From Bacillota bacterium (GTDB lineage Bacteria; Bacillota; Clostridia; Clostridiales; Clostridiaceae): a stretch of DNA of 26,108 bases. The stretch lies in the NCBI GenBank assembly GCA_023451395.1, contig JAEXZL010000035.1:1-26108 (forward strand), written 5' to 3'. Positions 14,829-22,422 of this stretch are shown one piece after another. The notes below the pieces were generated by a model that was not told where the DNA came from, did not search any database, and worked only from the letters and a program-made list of their open reading frames with translations. Numbering within the stretch: the first letter of the stretch is position 1; each line of letters starts with the position of its first letter. The position numbers were made by a program, and so were the translations under genes.

Positions 14829-15878
14829 TTGAAGACAAAAATAGCTTTAGTTGAAGCAGGAAAAAATATGCATGCTATTAGTGAGGCGGCTTTGATAATT
14901 AAAAATGGAGGCTTAGTGGCATTCCCTACAGAAACTGTATATGGCTTAGGAGCTAATGCTCTTTCAGAAGAAGCGGTAAAAAAAATATTCCTTGCAAAGG
15001 GAAGGCCTCAAGACAATCCACTTATAATACATGTGGCAGATAAGGATATTACTCCCTATGCACAGGATGTTCCAGATATAGCCAAGAAGCTAATAGACAA
15101 CTTTTGGCCGGGGCCTTTAACGATAATAGTGAAAAAATCATCTATAGTACCTTCTGCAACCAGTGCTAACCTGGATACAGTTGGCATAAGAATGCCTTCT
15201 GCAAAAATTGCTTTAGAATTAATTAAAGAAAGCGGAGTGCCTATTGCGGCTCCTTCTGCAAATATCAGTGGAAAGCCCAGTCCTACAGATTTAGAGAGAT
15301 GTGTAGAGGATTTAATGGGACGAGTTGATTATATATTAGGAGGAGAAATTAGCTCTGTTGGTATAGAATCTACTATAATTGACTGCTCTGTGGATCCACC
15401 CTGTATATTAAGGCCTGGTGCAGTGACTTTAGAAATGCTACAGAGCCTTCAGGAGGATATTTATATAGATCCGAGCATTATGGAAAAGCCATCGGTGGAT
15501 TTGAAACCAAAGGCTCCAGGGATGAAATATAGACATTATGCTCCAAAGGCTAAAGTGAAAATAATAGAAGGAGATTTAGAAAAAACTATTGAAAAAATCA
15601 ACAAAATGGTGTTAAATTATATAGAACAAAATTTAAAGGTAGGAATAATGGCTACAGAAGAAAGTAAAAATCTTTACCCTAGGGGAGAGGTTATATCCCT
15701 AGGTAGCAGAGAGTCCTTAGAAGAGATCGGTAAGAATCTCTTTGAAACCTTAAGGGTTTTTGATGATAAGGGAATGGACATAATCCTATCGGAATCTTTT
15801 GAAAGAAAAGGTATAGGCGTAGCTGTTATGAATAGATTAACCAAGGCAGCAGGCTACGATATAGTAAATATTGATTAA
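14829..15878 (+). CDS. tsaC: L-threonylcarbamoyladenylate synthase (Sua5/YwlC type)
   Basis: This enzyme makes threonylcarbamoyl-AMP from threonine, bicarbonate and ATP, the first step of tRNA t6A37 modification. The YrdC domain (about 10-200) shows VAFPTETVYGLGANA, KGRPQDNPLIIH, FWPGPLTII, PIAAPSANISGKPSPT and GIESTIID. The linker PGMKYRHYAPKAK leads to a C-terminal Sua5 domain (about 230-349), so this is the long Sua5 form and not the short TsaC. The start is TTG 14829 behind AGGAAGAAGGG with 7-nt spacing. It is followed 9 nt later by the phosphatase gene, as in B. subtilis where ywlC and ywlE are near neighbours. Confidence 0.96.
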   Translation: MKTKIALVEAGKNMHAISEAALIIKNGGLVAFPTETVYGLGANALSEEAVKKIFLAKGRPQDNPLIIHVADKDITPYAQDVPDIAKKLIDNFWPGPLTIIVKKSSIVPSATSANLDTVGIRMPSAKIALELIKESGVPIAAPSANISGKPSPTDLERCVEDLMGRVDYILGGEISSVGIESTIIDCSVDPPCILRPGAVTLEMLQSLQEDIYIDPSIMEKPSVDLKPKAPGMKYRHYAPKAKVKIIEGDLEKTIEKINKMVLNYIEQNLKVGIMATEESKNLYPRGEVISLGSRESLEEIGKNLFETLRVFDDKGMDIILSESFERKGIGVAVMNRLTKAAGYDIVNID

Positions 15879-15887
15879 GGAGGTCCT

Positions 15888-16340
15888 ATGAAGGTTTTAT
15901 TTGTTTGCACAGGTAATACTTGTAGAAGTCCTATGGCTGAAGCAATATTTAATAATAAAGTACAGGGTAGTAATCTTAAGGCAGAATCTGCTGGGCTTTC
16001 TATACTGCCTGGAAGCATAGCTTCTAGAAATAGTGCCACCTTAGTAGGTGATAAGCTTAAGATGGATATAAGCTCTAGAAGAGCTCAAAGCCTTATGAAG
16101 AATCATCTTGAGTCTAATGACATCATATTAACTATGACTAATAGGATAAGTGATATCATTAAGAAAAGTTACCCTCAATATACCCATAAGATCTTTTCTT
16201 TAAAAGAGTATGTCGGCGTAGAAGGAGAAATTTCTGATCCTTACGGTGGCACTATTAAGGTTTATGAGAAAACCTATGATGAGCTTAATGAAATAATAGC
16301 CATATTATTGGCTAAAATAGAAGGGGATAGTAATTTATAG
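15888..16340 (+). CDS. ywlE: YwlE-like low-molecular-weight phosphatase, probable protein-arginine phosphatase
   Basis: The 150-residue protein has the LMW-PTP loop at the extreme N-terminus: Cys7-Thr-Gly-Asn-Thr11-Cys-Arg13-Ser, with the general-acid Asp in SDPYGG. In B. subtilis YwlE a Thr at position 11 selects phospho-arginine, where tyrosine phosphatases have a bulkier residue; the same Thr here suggests it reverses McsB-type arginine phosphorylation. ATG 15888 follows AAGGAGG (15877-15883), which overlaps the tsaC stop, implying co-transcription. A hairpin terminator overlaps its own stop codon. The superfamily is secure; arginine specificity is inferred. Confidence 0.9.
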   Translation: MKVLFVCTGNTCRSPMAEAIFNNKVQGSNLKAESAGLSILPGSIASRNSATLVGDKLKMDISSRRAQSLMKNHLESNDIILTMTNRISDIIKKSYPQYTHKIFSLKEYVGVEGEISDPYGGTIKVYEKTYDELNEIIAILLAKIEGDSNL

Positions 16341-16359
16341 GCTTACTATCTCTTTTTTT
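16324..16359 (+). terminator. Intrinsic terminator overlapping the ywlE stop
   Basis: GGGATAGTAA (16324-16333) pairs with TTACTATCTC (16343-16352, one G-U), followed by TTTTTTTA. The ywlE stop (16338-16340) is in the loop. The rpiB ATG is only 22 nt beyond, so readthrough may still supply rpiB. Confidence 0.78.
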
Positions 16360-16381
16360 ACAAAAAAAGGAGTTGTAGTAT

Positions 16382-16828
16382 ATGAAAATAGCTATTGGAA
16401 GCGATCATGGTGGTTTTAGACTGAAAAATGAAATTGTAGAACATCTTAAGTCTAAAGGGATAGGTTACAAGGATTTTGGGACTTACAGTGAAGAATCCTG
16501 CGATTATCCTGATGTTGCTTTAGAGGTTTCTCAAGGTGTAGTAAATAAGGACTATGATTTTGGAATATTGATTTGTGGTACAGGAATTGGGATAGGAATT
16601 GCTGCAAATAAAGTTAAAGGAATAAGAGCAGCTTTATGTCATGATACCTTCAGTGCCCATGCCAGCAGAGAACATAACAACGCAAACATCCTTACAATGG
16701 GAGAGAGAGTTATAGGTACAGGACTTGCTTTAGATATAGTTGATATATTTTTAGCTAGTGAATTTCAAGGAGATAGACACCTTAGAAGAATAGACAAAAT
16801 TTCAGCTATAGAAAAAAATAATAAATAA
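16382..16828 (+). CDS. rpiB: Ribose-5-phosphate isomerase B
   Basis: RpiB interconverts ribose 5-phosphate and ribulose 5-phosphate in the pentose phosphate pathway. The 148 residues show IGSDHGGFRLK at the start, catalytic Cys65 and Thr67 in LICGTGIGIGIAANK, and His98 in ASREHNNAN, the usual RpiB active site. LacAB-type or allose isomerases share the fold, but the housekeeping context and canonical residues favour RpiB. The ribosome binding site AAAGGAGTTG precedes ATG 16382. Confidence 0.96.
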   Translation: MKIAIGSDHGGFRLKNEIVEHLKSKGIGYKDFGTYSEESCDYPDVALEVSQGVVNKDYDFGILICGTGIGIGIAANKVKGIRAALCHDTFSAHASREHNNANILTMGERVIGTGLALDIVDIFLASEFQGDRHLRRIDKISAIEKNNK

Positions 16829-16886
16829 GTTATTAATAAATAATACTATATATATGATAAAAATCACTCTTTAGGGGGAATAAAAA

Positions 16887-17516
16887 ATGAGTAAAGTTAC
16901 ACAAATACAGCATCCTTTAATAACACACAAATTAGCCTTTATCAGAGATAAGAATACTGGCTCTAAGGACTTCAGAGAATTAGTAGAAGAAGTTTCTATG
17001 CTTCTTGCATATGAGGTTACAAGAGATTTGCAGACAGAAGAGGTTGAAATTGAAACGCCAATTTGCAAAACTAAATGTCAGATGCTATCTGGAAAGAAAA
17101 CAGCTATTGTTCCTATATTAAGAGCTGGACTAGGAATGGTTGATGGTATGTTAAAGCTTATACCTGCAGCTAAGGTTGGACATATAGGCTTATACAGAAA
17201 TGAAGAAACCCTTCAGCCTGTGGAGTATTTCTGCAAGCTTCCTCAGGATATATCGGAAAGAGATGTTATAGTTGTTGACCCAATGCTTGCTACTGGGGGA
17301 TCTGCTGCTGATGCCATTACTCTCTTAAAGAAAAGAGGGGCTAAGAATATTAGGCTGGTATGCTTAATTGGTGCTCCAGAGGGAATAGCTATGGTTCAGA
17401 AGTCTCATCCAGATGTAGATATTTTTCTTGGAGGTATTGATGAAAAGCTCAATGAGCATGGATACATAGTACCAGGTTTAGGTGATGCCGGAGATAGACT
17501 TTTTGGAACAAAATAA
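16887..17516 (+). CDS. upp: Uracil phosphoribosyltransferase
   Basis: Upp salvages uracil with PRPP to UMP. The 209 residues match family length. PILRAGLGMVDGM (76-88) and the PRPP loop VVDPMLATGGSAADA (129-143) are diagnostic, and GYIVPGLGDAGDR near the C-terminus contacts uracil. ATG 16887 lies 8 nt after AGGGGG (16873-16878). It follows rpiB, as in B. subtilis where rpiB lies a few genes from upp. In relatives the ATP synthase operon lies nearby downstream; here wecB and thl follow instead. Confidence 0.98.
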   Translation: MSKVTQIQHPLITHKLAFIRDKNTGSKDFRELVEEVSMLLAYEVTRDLQTEEVEIETPICKTKCQMLSGKKTAIVPILRAGLGMVDGMLKLIPAAKVGHIGLYRNEETLQPVEYFCKLPQDISERDVIVVDPMLATGGSAADAITLLKKRGAKNIRLVCLIGAPEGIAMVQKSHPDVDIFLGGIDEKLNEHGYIVPGLGDAGDRLFGTK

Positions 17517-17531
17517 TTAAGTTAATTTTAT

Positions 17532-17570
17532 GGACTGTAGCCATGAGGCTCAGTCCTTGTATTTTGTTTA
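17532..17570 (+). terminator. Intrinsic terminator after upp
   Basis: GGACTG-T-AGCC (17532-17542) pairs with GGCTCAGTCC (17547-17556), 10 bp with one bulged T, followed by TTGTATTTTGTTT. The tail runs into the -35 element of the next promoter. Confidence 0.8.
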
Positions 17571-17595
17571 CATTAAATATGTTGTAAGGTATAAT
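17567..17595 (+). promoter_or_regulatory. Promoter of wecB
   Basis: TTTACA (17567-17572, 5 of 6) and TATAAT (17590-17595, 6 of 6) have an ideal 17-nt spacer. A possible second start is the extended -10 TGTTATGAT at 17627-17635. The leader from the first start would be about 110 nt. Confidence 0.7.
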
Positions 17596-17650
17596 AATTT
17601 TAATTGCTATAAAATACACTGTTATCTGTTATGATTTCAATGACCTAAAG

Positions 17651-17693
17651 AAAGCATTCATAAAAGAAATTTCATGGGGGTTTATGAAGCTTT
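17651..17693 (+). repeat. Stem-loop in the wecB leader
   Basis: AAAGC-A-TTCATAAA (17651-17664) pairs with TTTATGAAGCTTT (17681-17693): 13 bp with one bulged A and a 16-nt loop. No U-run follows, so it is not a terminator. It lies between both candidate promoters and the wecB ribosome binding site and may influence mRNA stability or expression. Confidence 0.55.
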
Positions 17694-17714
17694 ACTGAAA
17701 AATGGGAGGAAAAA

Positions 17715-18863
17715 ATGGATAAGATAAAAATATTAACAATATTCGGAACAAGGCCAGAGGCAATAAAGATGGCTCCACTAGTTAAAGAACTTCAAGGAAG
17801 AAAGGAATTTGACTCTAAAGTCTGTGTTACTGCTCAACATAGAGAAATGCTTGACCAGGTGTTGAATCTATTTGATATTATACCAGACTATGACCTGAAT
17901 ATTATGAAGGATAAGCAATCATTAACCGGGATCACCACAAGAGTTCTTAAAGGCTTGGAAGAAGTTTTTGAGAAGGAAAAACCCCATATGATTCTAGTGC
18001 ATGGCGATACAACCACTACCTTTGGAGGTGCTTTGGCGGCCTTTTATCAAAGAATAAAGGTAGGGCATGTAGAGGCTGGTTTAAGAACCTTTGATAAATA
18101 CTTTCCTTTTCCTGAGGAGATGAATAGAAAGCTTACTGCATCTATAGCAGATTTAAATTTTGCACCTACTAAAGGGTCAAAGGATAACCTTCTTAGAGAG
18201 GGTGTTGAAGAAAAAAGTATAGTAATTACAGGAAATACCGTGATAGATGCAATGTATCATACCATTGACAATGGATATACATTTGAAAGTGATGAGCTAA
18301 ATTCAATAGATTTTGCAAATAAAAAGGTAATAATGATTACTGCTCACAGAAGAGAAAACTGGGGAGAGGGAATTGAAAATATTTGTTATGCCCTTAATAA
18401 AATAATTGAGGACAATGAGGATGCAGAGCTTGTATATCTTGTACATCTTAATCCTGTGGTTAAGGATGTGGTAAATCAGCATCTTAAGGATAAAGAAAGG
18501 GTGCATTTACTTCCTCCTTTAGATACTAAGGAAACTCATAATCTTATGAATAAATGTTATATGATAATGACAGATTCCGGAGGGCTTCAAGAGGAGGCTC
18601 CCCATCTTGGAAAACCTGTATTAGTCCTAAGAGATGTTACAGAAAGGCCAGAAGCTATAAAGGCTGGAACTGTAAAACTTGTGGGAACAGATAAGGAGAA
18701 TATTATCAAAGAAGCTAACTTACTTCTAAAAAATAAGGAAGAATATGAAAAAATGAGCAAGGCTATAAATCCTTATGGGGATGGCAAGGCTTCTATTAGA
18801 ATTGCCGATGCAATACTGAGCTATTTTAAATTAGAAAATATTAATGTTCAGGAATTCAAATAA
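17715..18863 (+). CDS. wecB: UDP-N-acetylglucosamine 2-epimerase (non-hydrolysing)
   Basis: The enzyme interconverts UDP-GlcNAc and UDP-ManNAc, the sugar donor for the linkage unit of wall teichoic acids (MnaA role in Gram-positives) and for some capsules. The 382 residues contain IFGTRPEAIKMAPLV, VHGDTTTTFGG, GHVEAGLRT, TGNTVIDA, ITAHRRENWG and TDSGGLQEEAPHLGKPVLVLR (in part), all typical. ATG 17715 follows GGGAGG (17703-17708). It has its own sigma-A promoter and a structured leader, and is followed by thl, which also has its own promoter. Confidence 0.97.
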   Translation: MDKIKILTIFGTRPEAIKMAPLVKELQGRKEFDSKVCVTAQHREMLDQVLNLFDIIPDYDLNIMKDKQSLTGITTRVLKGLEEVFEKEKPHMILVHGDTTTTFGGALAAFYQRIKVGHVEAGLRTFDKYFPFPEEMNRKLTASIADLNFAPTKGSKDNLLREGVEEKSIVITGNTVIDAMYHTIDNGYTFESDELNSIDFANKKVIMITAHRRENWGEGIENICYALNKIIEDNEDAELVYLVHLNPVVKDVVNQHLKDKERVHLLPPLDTKETHNLMNKCYMIMTDSGGLQEEAPHLGKPVLVLRDVTERPEAIKAGTVKLVGTDKENIIKEANLLLKNKEEYEKMSKAINPYGDGKASIRIADAILSYFKLENINVQEFK

Positions 18864-18939
18864 CTTAGAACGGAAGAGATAGTTAAAAAAATAACAATAT
18901 AACTGGGGATATTGGGGCATATTTCCCATAAAAGATACT

Positions 18940-18967
18940 TTGATTAGAAAATTTGTAATGGTATAAT
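18940..18967 (+). promoter_or_regulatory. Promoter of thl
   Basis: TTGATT (18940-18945) and TATAAT (18962-18967) are 16 nt apart, with TGG before the -10 (extended -10). The layout resembles the well-known strong thl promoter of C. acetobutylicum. Confidence 0.65.
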
Positions 18968-19014
18968 ATTTTTAGATAAAATTGATTTGTCTGAATTTGT
19001 TAGGAGGTTTGATG

Positions 19015-20196
19015 ATGAGAGAAGTAGTTATTGCCAGTGCAGTTAGAACAGCTATTGGTTCCTTTGGTGGAAGCCTTAAAGATGTTCCTGCAGCAGAATT
19101 AGGAGCTTTAGTTATTAAAGAAGCAATAAACAGAGCTGGTATAAAACCTGAGCTAGTAAATGAGGTTTTAATGGGTAATGTTATCCAGGCAGGACTTGGA
19201 CAAAACGTTGCAAGACAATGTGCTGTTAAGGCAGGCTTACCTGTTGAGGTTCCAGCTATGACAATTAATATGGTTTGCGGATCAGGGCTCAGAACAGTTT
19301 CCTTAGCAGCTCAGCTTATAAAGACAGGAGACGTTGATGTAATTGTAGCCGGCGGAACTGAAAGTATGTCAGGTGCTCCATATGTCCTAAAGGGTGCTAG
19401 ATGGGGACAGAGAATGGGTGATGGAAAGCTTGTTGATACAATGATTAACGATGCTTTAACAGATGCCTTTAACAATTATCATATGGGAATAACTGCAGAA
19501 AATATTGCTGAGCAGTGGAATATTTCCAGAGAAGAGCAGGATGCCTTTTCTGTAAACTCACAAAATAAAGCAGAAGCAGCAATAAAAGCTGGAAGATTTA
19601 AAGATGAAATTGTTAAGGTAGAGATCCCACAGAGAAAAGGTGATCCTATAATCTTTGATACAGATGAATTCCCAAGATTCGGAGCAACACTTCAGGGATT
19701 ATCTAAATTAAGACCAGCCTTTAAGAAGGATGGAACTGTAACTGCAGGTAATGCCTCAGGAATTAATGATGGAGCTGCTGCCTTTGTTATTATGAGTGCA
19801 GATAAGGCTAAGGAATTAGGAATAAAGCCTTTAGCTAAAATAGTATCCTATGGATCTAAGGGATTAGAGCCATCTATAATGGGTTATGGTCCTTTCCATG
19901 CCACTAAAGCAGCTTTAGAGGTAGCAAATATGTCTGTTGAGGACTTAGACTTAATTGAAGCAAATGAAGCTTTTGCAGCACAGAGCATTGCTGTTGCAAA
20001 GGATCTTAATTTTGATATGGACAAGGTTAATGTAAATGGAGGAGCAATAGCTTTAGGACATCCTGTTGGAGCTTCTGGGGCAAGAATTCTTGTATCCCTT
20101 CTTTATGAAATGGAAAAAAGAGATGCGAAAAAGGGCTTAGCTACACTTTGCATTGGTGGAGGAATGGGAACTGCTCTTGTGGTAGAAAGAGAATAG
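19015..20196 (+). CDS. thlA: Acetyl-CoA acetyltransferase (thiolase)
   Basis: Thiolase condenses two acetyl-CoA to acetoacetyl-CoA, the entry to butyrate and solvent formation in clostridia. The start taken is ATG 19015 (MREVVIASAVRTAIGSFGG), 7 nt after AGGAGG (19002-19007); ATG 19012 is only 4 nt away, and upstream frame extension has no ribosome binding site. This gives 393 residues, matching clostridial ThlA. Catalytic residues are Cys88 (VCGSGLRT), His349 (ALGHPVGASG) and Cys379 (LCIGGGMGT). Similarity to ThlA runs the whole length. It has its own promoter and terminator and no bcs or adh genes around it. Confidence 0.97.
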   Translation: MREVVIASAVRTAIGSFGGSLKDVPAAELGALVIKEAINRAGIKPELVNEVLMGNVIQAGLGQNVARQCAVKAGLPVEVPAMTINMVCGSGLRTVSLAAQLIKTGDVDVIVAGGTESMSGAPYVLKGARWGQRMGDGKLVDTMINDALTDAFNNYHMGITAENIAEQWNISREEQDAFSVNSQNKAEAAIKAGRFKDEIVKVEIPQRKGDPIIFDTDEFPRFGATLQGLSKLRPAFKKDGTVTAGNASGINDGAAAFVIMSADKAKELGIKPLAKIVSYGSKGLEPSIMGYGPFHATKAALEVANMSVEDLDLIEANEAFAAQSIAVAKDLNFDMDKVNVNGGAIALGHPVGASGARILVSLLYEMEKRDAKKGLATLCIGGGMGTALVVERE

Positions 20197-20235
20197 TCAC
20201 ATTTTCTTGGACAAGCTAATATTTAATAGTAATTT

Positions 20236-20268
20236 AGGCAGAGATAAAACTCTGCCTTTTCTTTTTAT
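20236..20268 (+). terminator. Intrinsic terminator after thl
   Basis: AGGCAGAG (20236-20243) and CTCTGCCT (20250-20257) form a perfect stem with a 6-nt loop, followed by TTTCTTTTTAT. Confidence 0.9.
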
Positions 20269-20353
20269 GCAGCTCTACCTTAAAATTATCCTTCACCAAT
20301 TTTTTAAAACTATATATATTAATAATATAACTTTGAAGAAAAATTCTCTCTAA

Positions 20354-20394
20354 ACTGTATAGATACTGTAAATGCTGTCCATAATCTATACTGT
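20354..20394. repeat. Imperfect inverted repeat upstream of ywmB
   Basis: ACTGTATAGAT (20354-20364) and ATCTATACTGT (20384-20394) are inverted copies with one mismatch, separated by 19 nt that contain another ACTGTA. The right arm ends just before the ribosome binding site of the ywmB-like gene. It could be an operator or an mRNA hairpin; no regulator is implied by sequence. Confidence 0.45.
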
Positions 20395-20411
20395 GATAGG
20401 GGGTATCAATC

Positions 20412-21083
20412 TTGAAGAGATATATTGCTGTTTTACTTCCATTATTTATATATAATGGAATGTTTCTTTCTGAAAATCAAAAAAATGTAAAGGAAAATGA
20501 AATAATATCAGAAACTATAATGGTTACTAATAGTGAGATTCTTGAGACTACAGTGAAGGGTGTTTATTACACAAGTAAGGATCTATTTACTGAGCTAAAT
20601 GACTTAGGAAAGAAGATCACTGGAGAAGATTTAGAGATTCAGAAGGAAGAAAGCAAGGTTTTTACAATAAACATAGAGCAGAATTCTGTTTTGATAGAAC
20701 TTAAAGGGGTCGTTTTAGAGGATAAGTCTGAGGTATCTGTAAAATTAACAGCTTTAAATAACAAAAGAAGCTTAGATTATTTGGAGAAATATCTTCATTA
20801 TTATACAAAAAATAAAGAAACAGAGCCTAAATATTATAAATATCTAAAGGGAAAACTAAATAATAATAAGGTGGAAGTGAATAATGAGAGGGTAAAAACC
20901 GCCCTAAAAGCCATAGGTTTTAAAGCTGTAGATACTATTCCTATTACTAGCGGAATTACAGGTTATGCTTCCTTTAGAAAAAATATTTCAAAGGATAAAA
21001 TCAACTTAAATTACTCCATTTGTAGTTATAAAACAGGTACTTATATATTTATTGGAACACCAATAATCGATGAAATTTATTAA
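20412..21083 (+). CDS. YwmB-like protein (TATA-box-binding-protein-like fold), secreted or membrane-anchored
   Basis: The 223-residue protein has an N-terminal hydrophobic signal (YIAVLLPLFIYNGMFL), then alpha/beta segments including KVFTINIEQNSVLIELKGV and TGYASFRKNI. It sits immediately before murA, exactly as ywmB does in B. subtilis, and agrees with that family in size and layout. Function is unknown; an extracytoplasmic location is inferred from the signal. The start is TTG 20412, 8 nt after a GGGGG run. The murA ATG is 17 nt past its stop, so the two are co-transcribed. Confidence 0.78.
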   Translation: MKRYIAVLLPLFIYNGMFLSENQKNVKENEIISETIMVTNSEILETTVKGVYYTSKDLFTELNDLGKKITGEDLEIQKEESKVFTINIEQNSVLIELKGVVLEDKSEVSVKLTALNNKRSLDYLEKYLHYYTKNKETEPKYYKYLKGKLNNNKVEVNNERVKTALKAIGFKAVDTIPITSGITGYASFRKNISKDKINLNYSICSYKTGTYIFIGTPIIDEIY

Positions 21084-21100
21084 TTAAGCTGGAGGACAAT

Positions 21101-22360
21101 ATGGAAAAAATCATAATAAATGGAGGAAGAGGCTTAAATGGGGAGGTTTTAATAAGTTCTGCTAAGAATTCAGTGCTCCCAATTATTGCTGCATGCATAC
21201 TTTGCCATGAAGAATGTATAATAGAAAATGCTCCTATGCTGGAGGATGTTTTTGTTATTTGTGAAGTGCTTAGGCATTTAGGTTGTGAGGTAGAAATTAA
21301 TAAAGCTAATAATAGCATATCCGTTAACGCAAAAAATATTATAAATAAAGAACCTAATATTGAACTTATCCGAAAAATGAGGGCTTCTTTCTTGATTATG
21401 GGCCCAATGGTTGCTCGCTTTGGAAGCTTTAAGCTTTCCATGCCTGGAGGCTGTAACATAGGCTCAAGGCCAATAGACCTTCATTTAAAAGGATTAAAAG
21501 CTTTAGGTGCAAGGATAGATACTGGACATGGATATGTAGAGGTAGAAGTTAAGAGGTTAAAGGGAAACAAAATATATCTAGATTTTCCCTCTGTAGGAGC
21601 AACTGAAAACATTATGATGGCTGCAGTGTATGCTGAAGGAGATACAATCATTCAAAATGCTGCAGAGGAGCCAGAAATTTCAGACTTGGCAAGTTTTCTA
21701 AATTCTATGGGAGCAAGAATTGTAGGTGCTGGAACAGGTACAATTACCATCCACGGTATTAATAACCTTCATAGTACTGTATATAGACCGATTTTTGATA
21801 GAATTGAAGCTGGCACCTATATGGTGGCTGCAGCCATAACCAGAAGCAAATTTAAGATCGTAGGCTGTAATGAGGAGCATTTACGACCAATTATCTCAAA
21901 GCTTCAGGAATGCGGAATGAAAATCGAAACTAATCAAGAAGAAATGTTAATAGATGGCAGCAAGGCTTATAAAGCCATTGATATCAAAACTATGCCATAT
22001 CCAGGCTTCCCTACAGATATGCAGGCTCAGATGATGAGTCTTATGTCTATAAACCAAGGAACTAGCATAATCACTGAAACAGTTTTTGAAAATAGATTTA
22101 TGCAGGTTTCAGAGCTTTGTAGGATGGGGGCTATTATTAAAATAGATGGAAGAGTTGCAATAATTGATGGAGTTAAAAAACTTACAGGTAGTGAAGTTAA
22201 ATCCTCGGACCTTAGAGCTGGAGCTGCACTGATTTTAGCAGGACTAACTGCAGAAGGCACCACCACCATAGGGGAGGTTTATCATATCGATAGAGGCTAT
22301 GTTGCTATTGAAGAAAAATTAAAAGGGCTTGGGGCAGACATCAAAAGAATTAAATATTAA
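21101..22360 (+). CDS. murA: UDP-N-acetylglucosamine 1-carboxyvinyltransferase (MurA)
   Basis: MurA adds enolpyruvate from PEP to UDP-GlcNAc, the first committed step of peptidoglycan synthesis and the target of fosfomycin. The 419 residues show Lys22-Asn23 in SAKNSVLPIIAA, RASFLIMGPMVARFG near 90-104, and the fosfomycin-target Cys118 in MPGGCNIGSRP. Later motifs are DRIEAGTYMVAAA, PGFPTDMQAQ and DLRAGAALILAGL. ATG 21101 follows GGAGGA (21091-21096). Firmicutes often have two MurA paralogues; this copy is at the MurAA position. Because Cys118 is present, intrinsic fosfomycin resistance by Asp substitution is not expected. Confidence 0.98.
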   Translation: MEKIIINGGRGLNGEVLISSAKNSVLPIIAACILCHEECIIENAPMLEDVFVICEVLRHLGCEVEINKANNSISVNAKNIINKEPNIELIRKMRASFLIMGPMVARFGSFKLSMPGGCNIGSRPIDLHLKGLKALGARIDTGHGYVEVEVKRLKGNKIYLDFPSVGATENIMMAAVYAEGDTIIQNAAEEPEISDLASFLNSMGARIVGAGTGTITIHGINNLHSTVYRPIFDRIEAGTYMVAAAITRSKFKIVGCNEEHLRPIISKLQECGMKIETNQEEMLIDGSKAYKAIDIKTMPYPGFPTDMQAQMMSLMSINQGTSIITETVFENRFMQVSELCRMGAIIKIDGRVAIIDGVKKLTGSEVKSSDLRAGAALILAGLTAEGTTTIGEVYHIDRGYVAIEEKLKGLGADIKRIKY

Positions 22361-22368
22361 TTTAAGTA

Positions 22369-22422
22369 ATAATGAATTCACCTTTTTTATATAAATTATT
22401 ATAAAGAAGGTGAATTCATTAT
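22369..22422 (+). promoter_or_regulatory. 16-bp hairpin sequestering the spoIID ribosome binding site and start codon
   Basis: Bases 22369-22384 pair perfectly with 22407-22422 (16 bp, no mismatch, 22-nt AT-rich loop). The 3' arm holds AAGGTG (22407-22412), the spoIID ribosome binding site, and the first two bases of its ATG (22421). The 5' arm starts 9 nt after the murA stop. No U-run follows the stem. In transcripts reading through from murA the ribosome binding site would be buried; a transcript starting in the loop would leave it free. Confidence 0.6.

Noticed and set aside
18903..18931. GGGGATAT...ATATTTCCC hairpin as a wecB terminator
   Set aside because: The pairing needs a wobble and a bulge and is followed by TAAAAGATAC, not a U-run, so wecB has no convincing intrinsic terminator.
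18982..19014. N-terminal extension of thl to GTG/ATG-like codons at 18982 or ATG 19012
   Set aside because: The extension is not preceded by a ribosome binding site and contains the actual AGGAGG; family members begin at MxEVVIAS, matching ATG 19015.
21049..21459. Minus-strand frame of 136 codons over the start of murA
   Set aside because: It overlaps the conserved N-terminus of MurA and has no ribosome binding site or recognisable domain.
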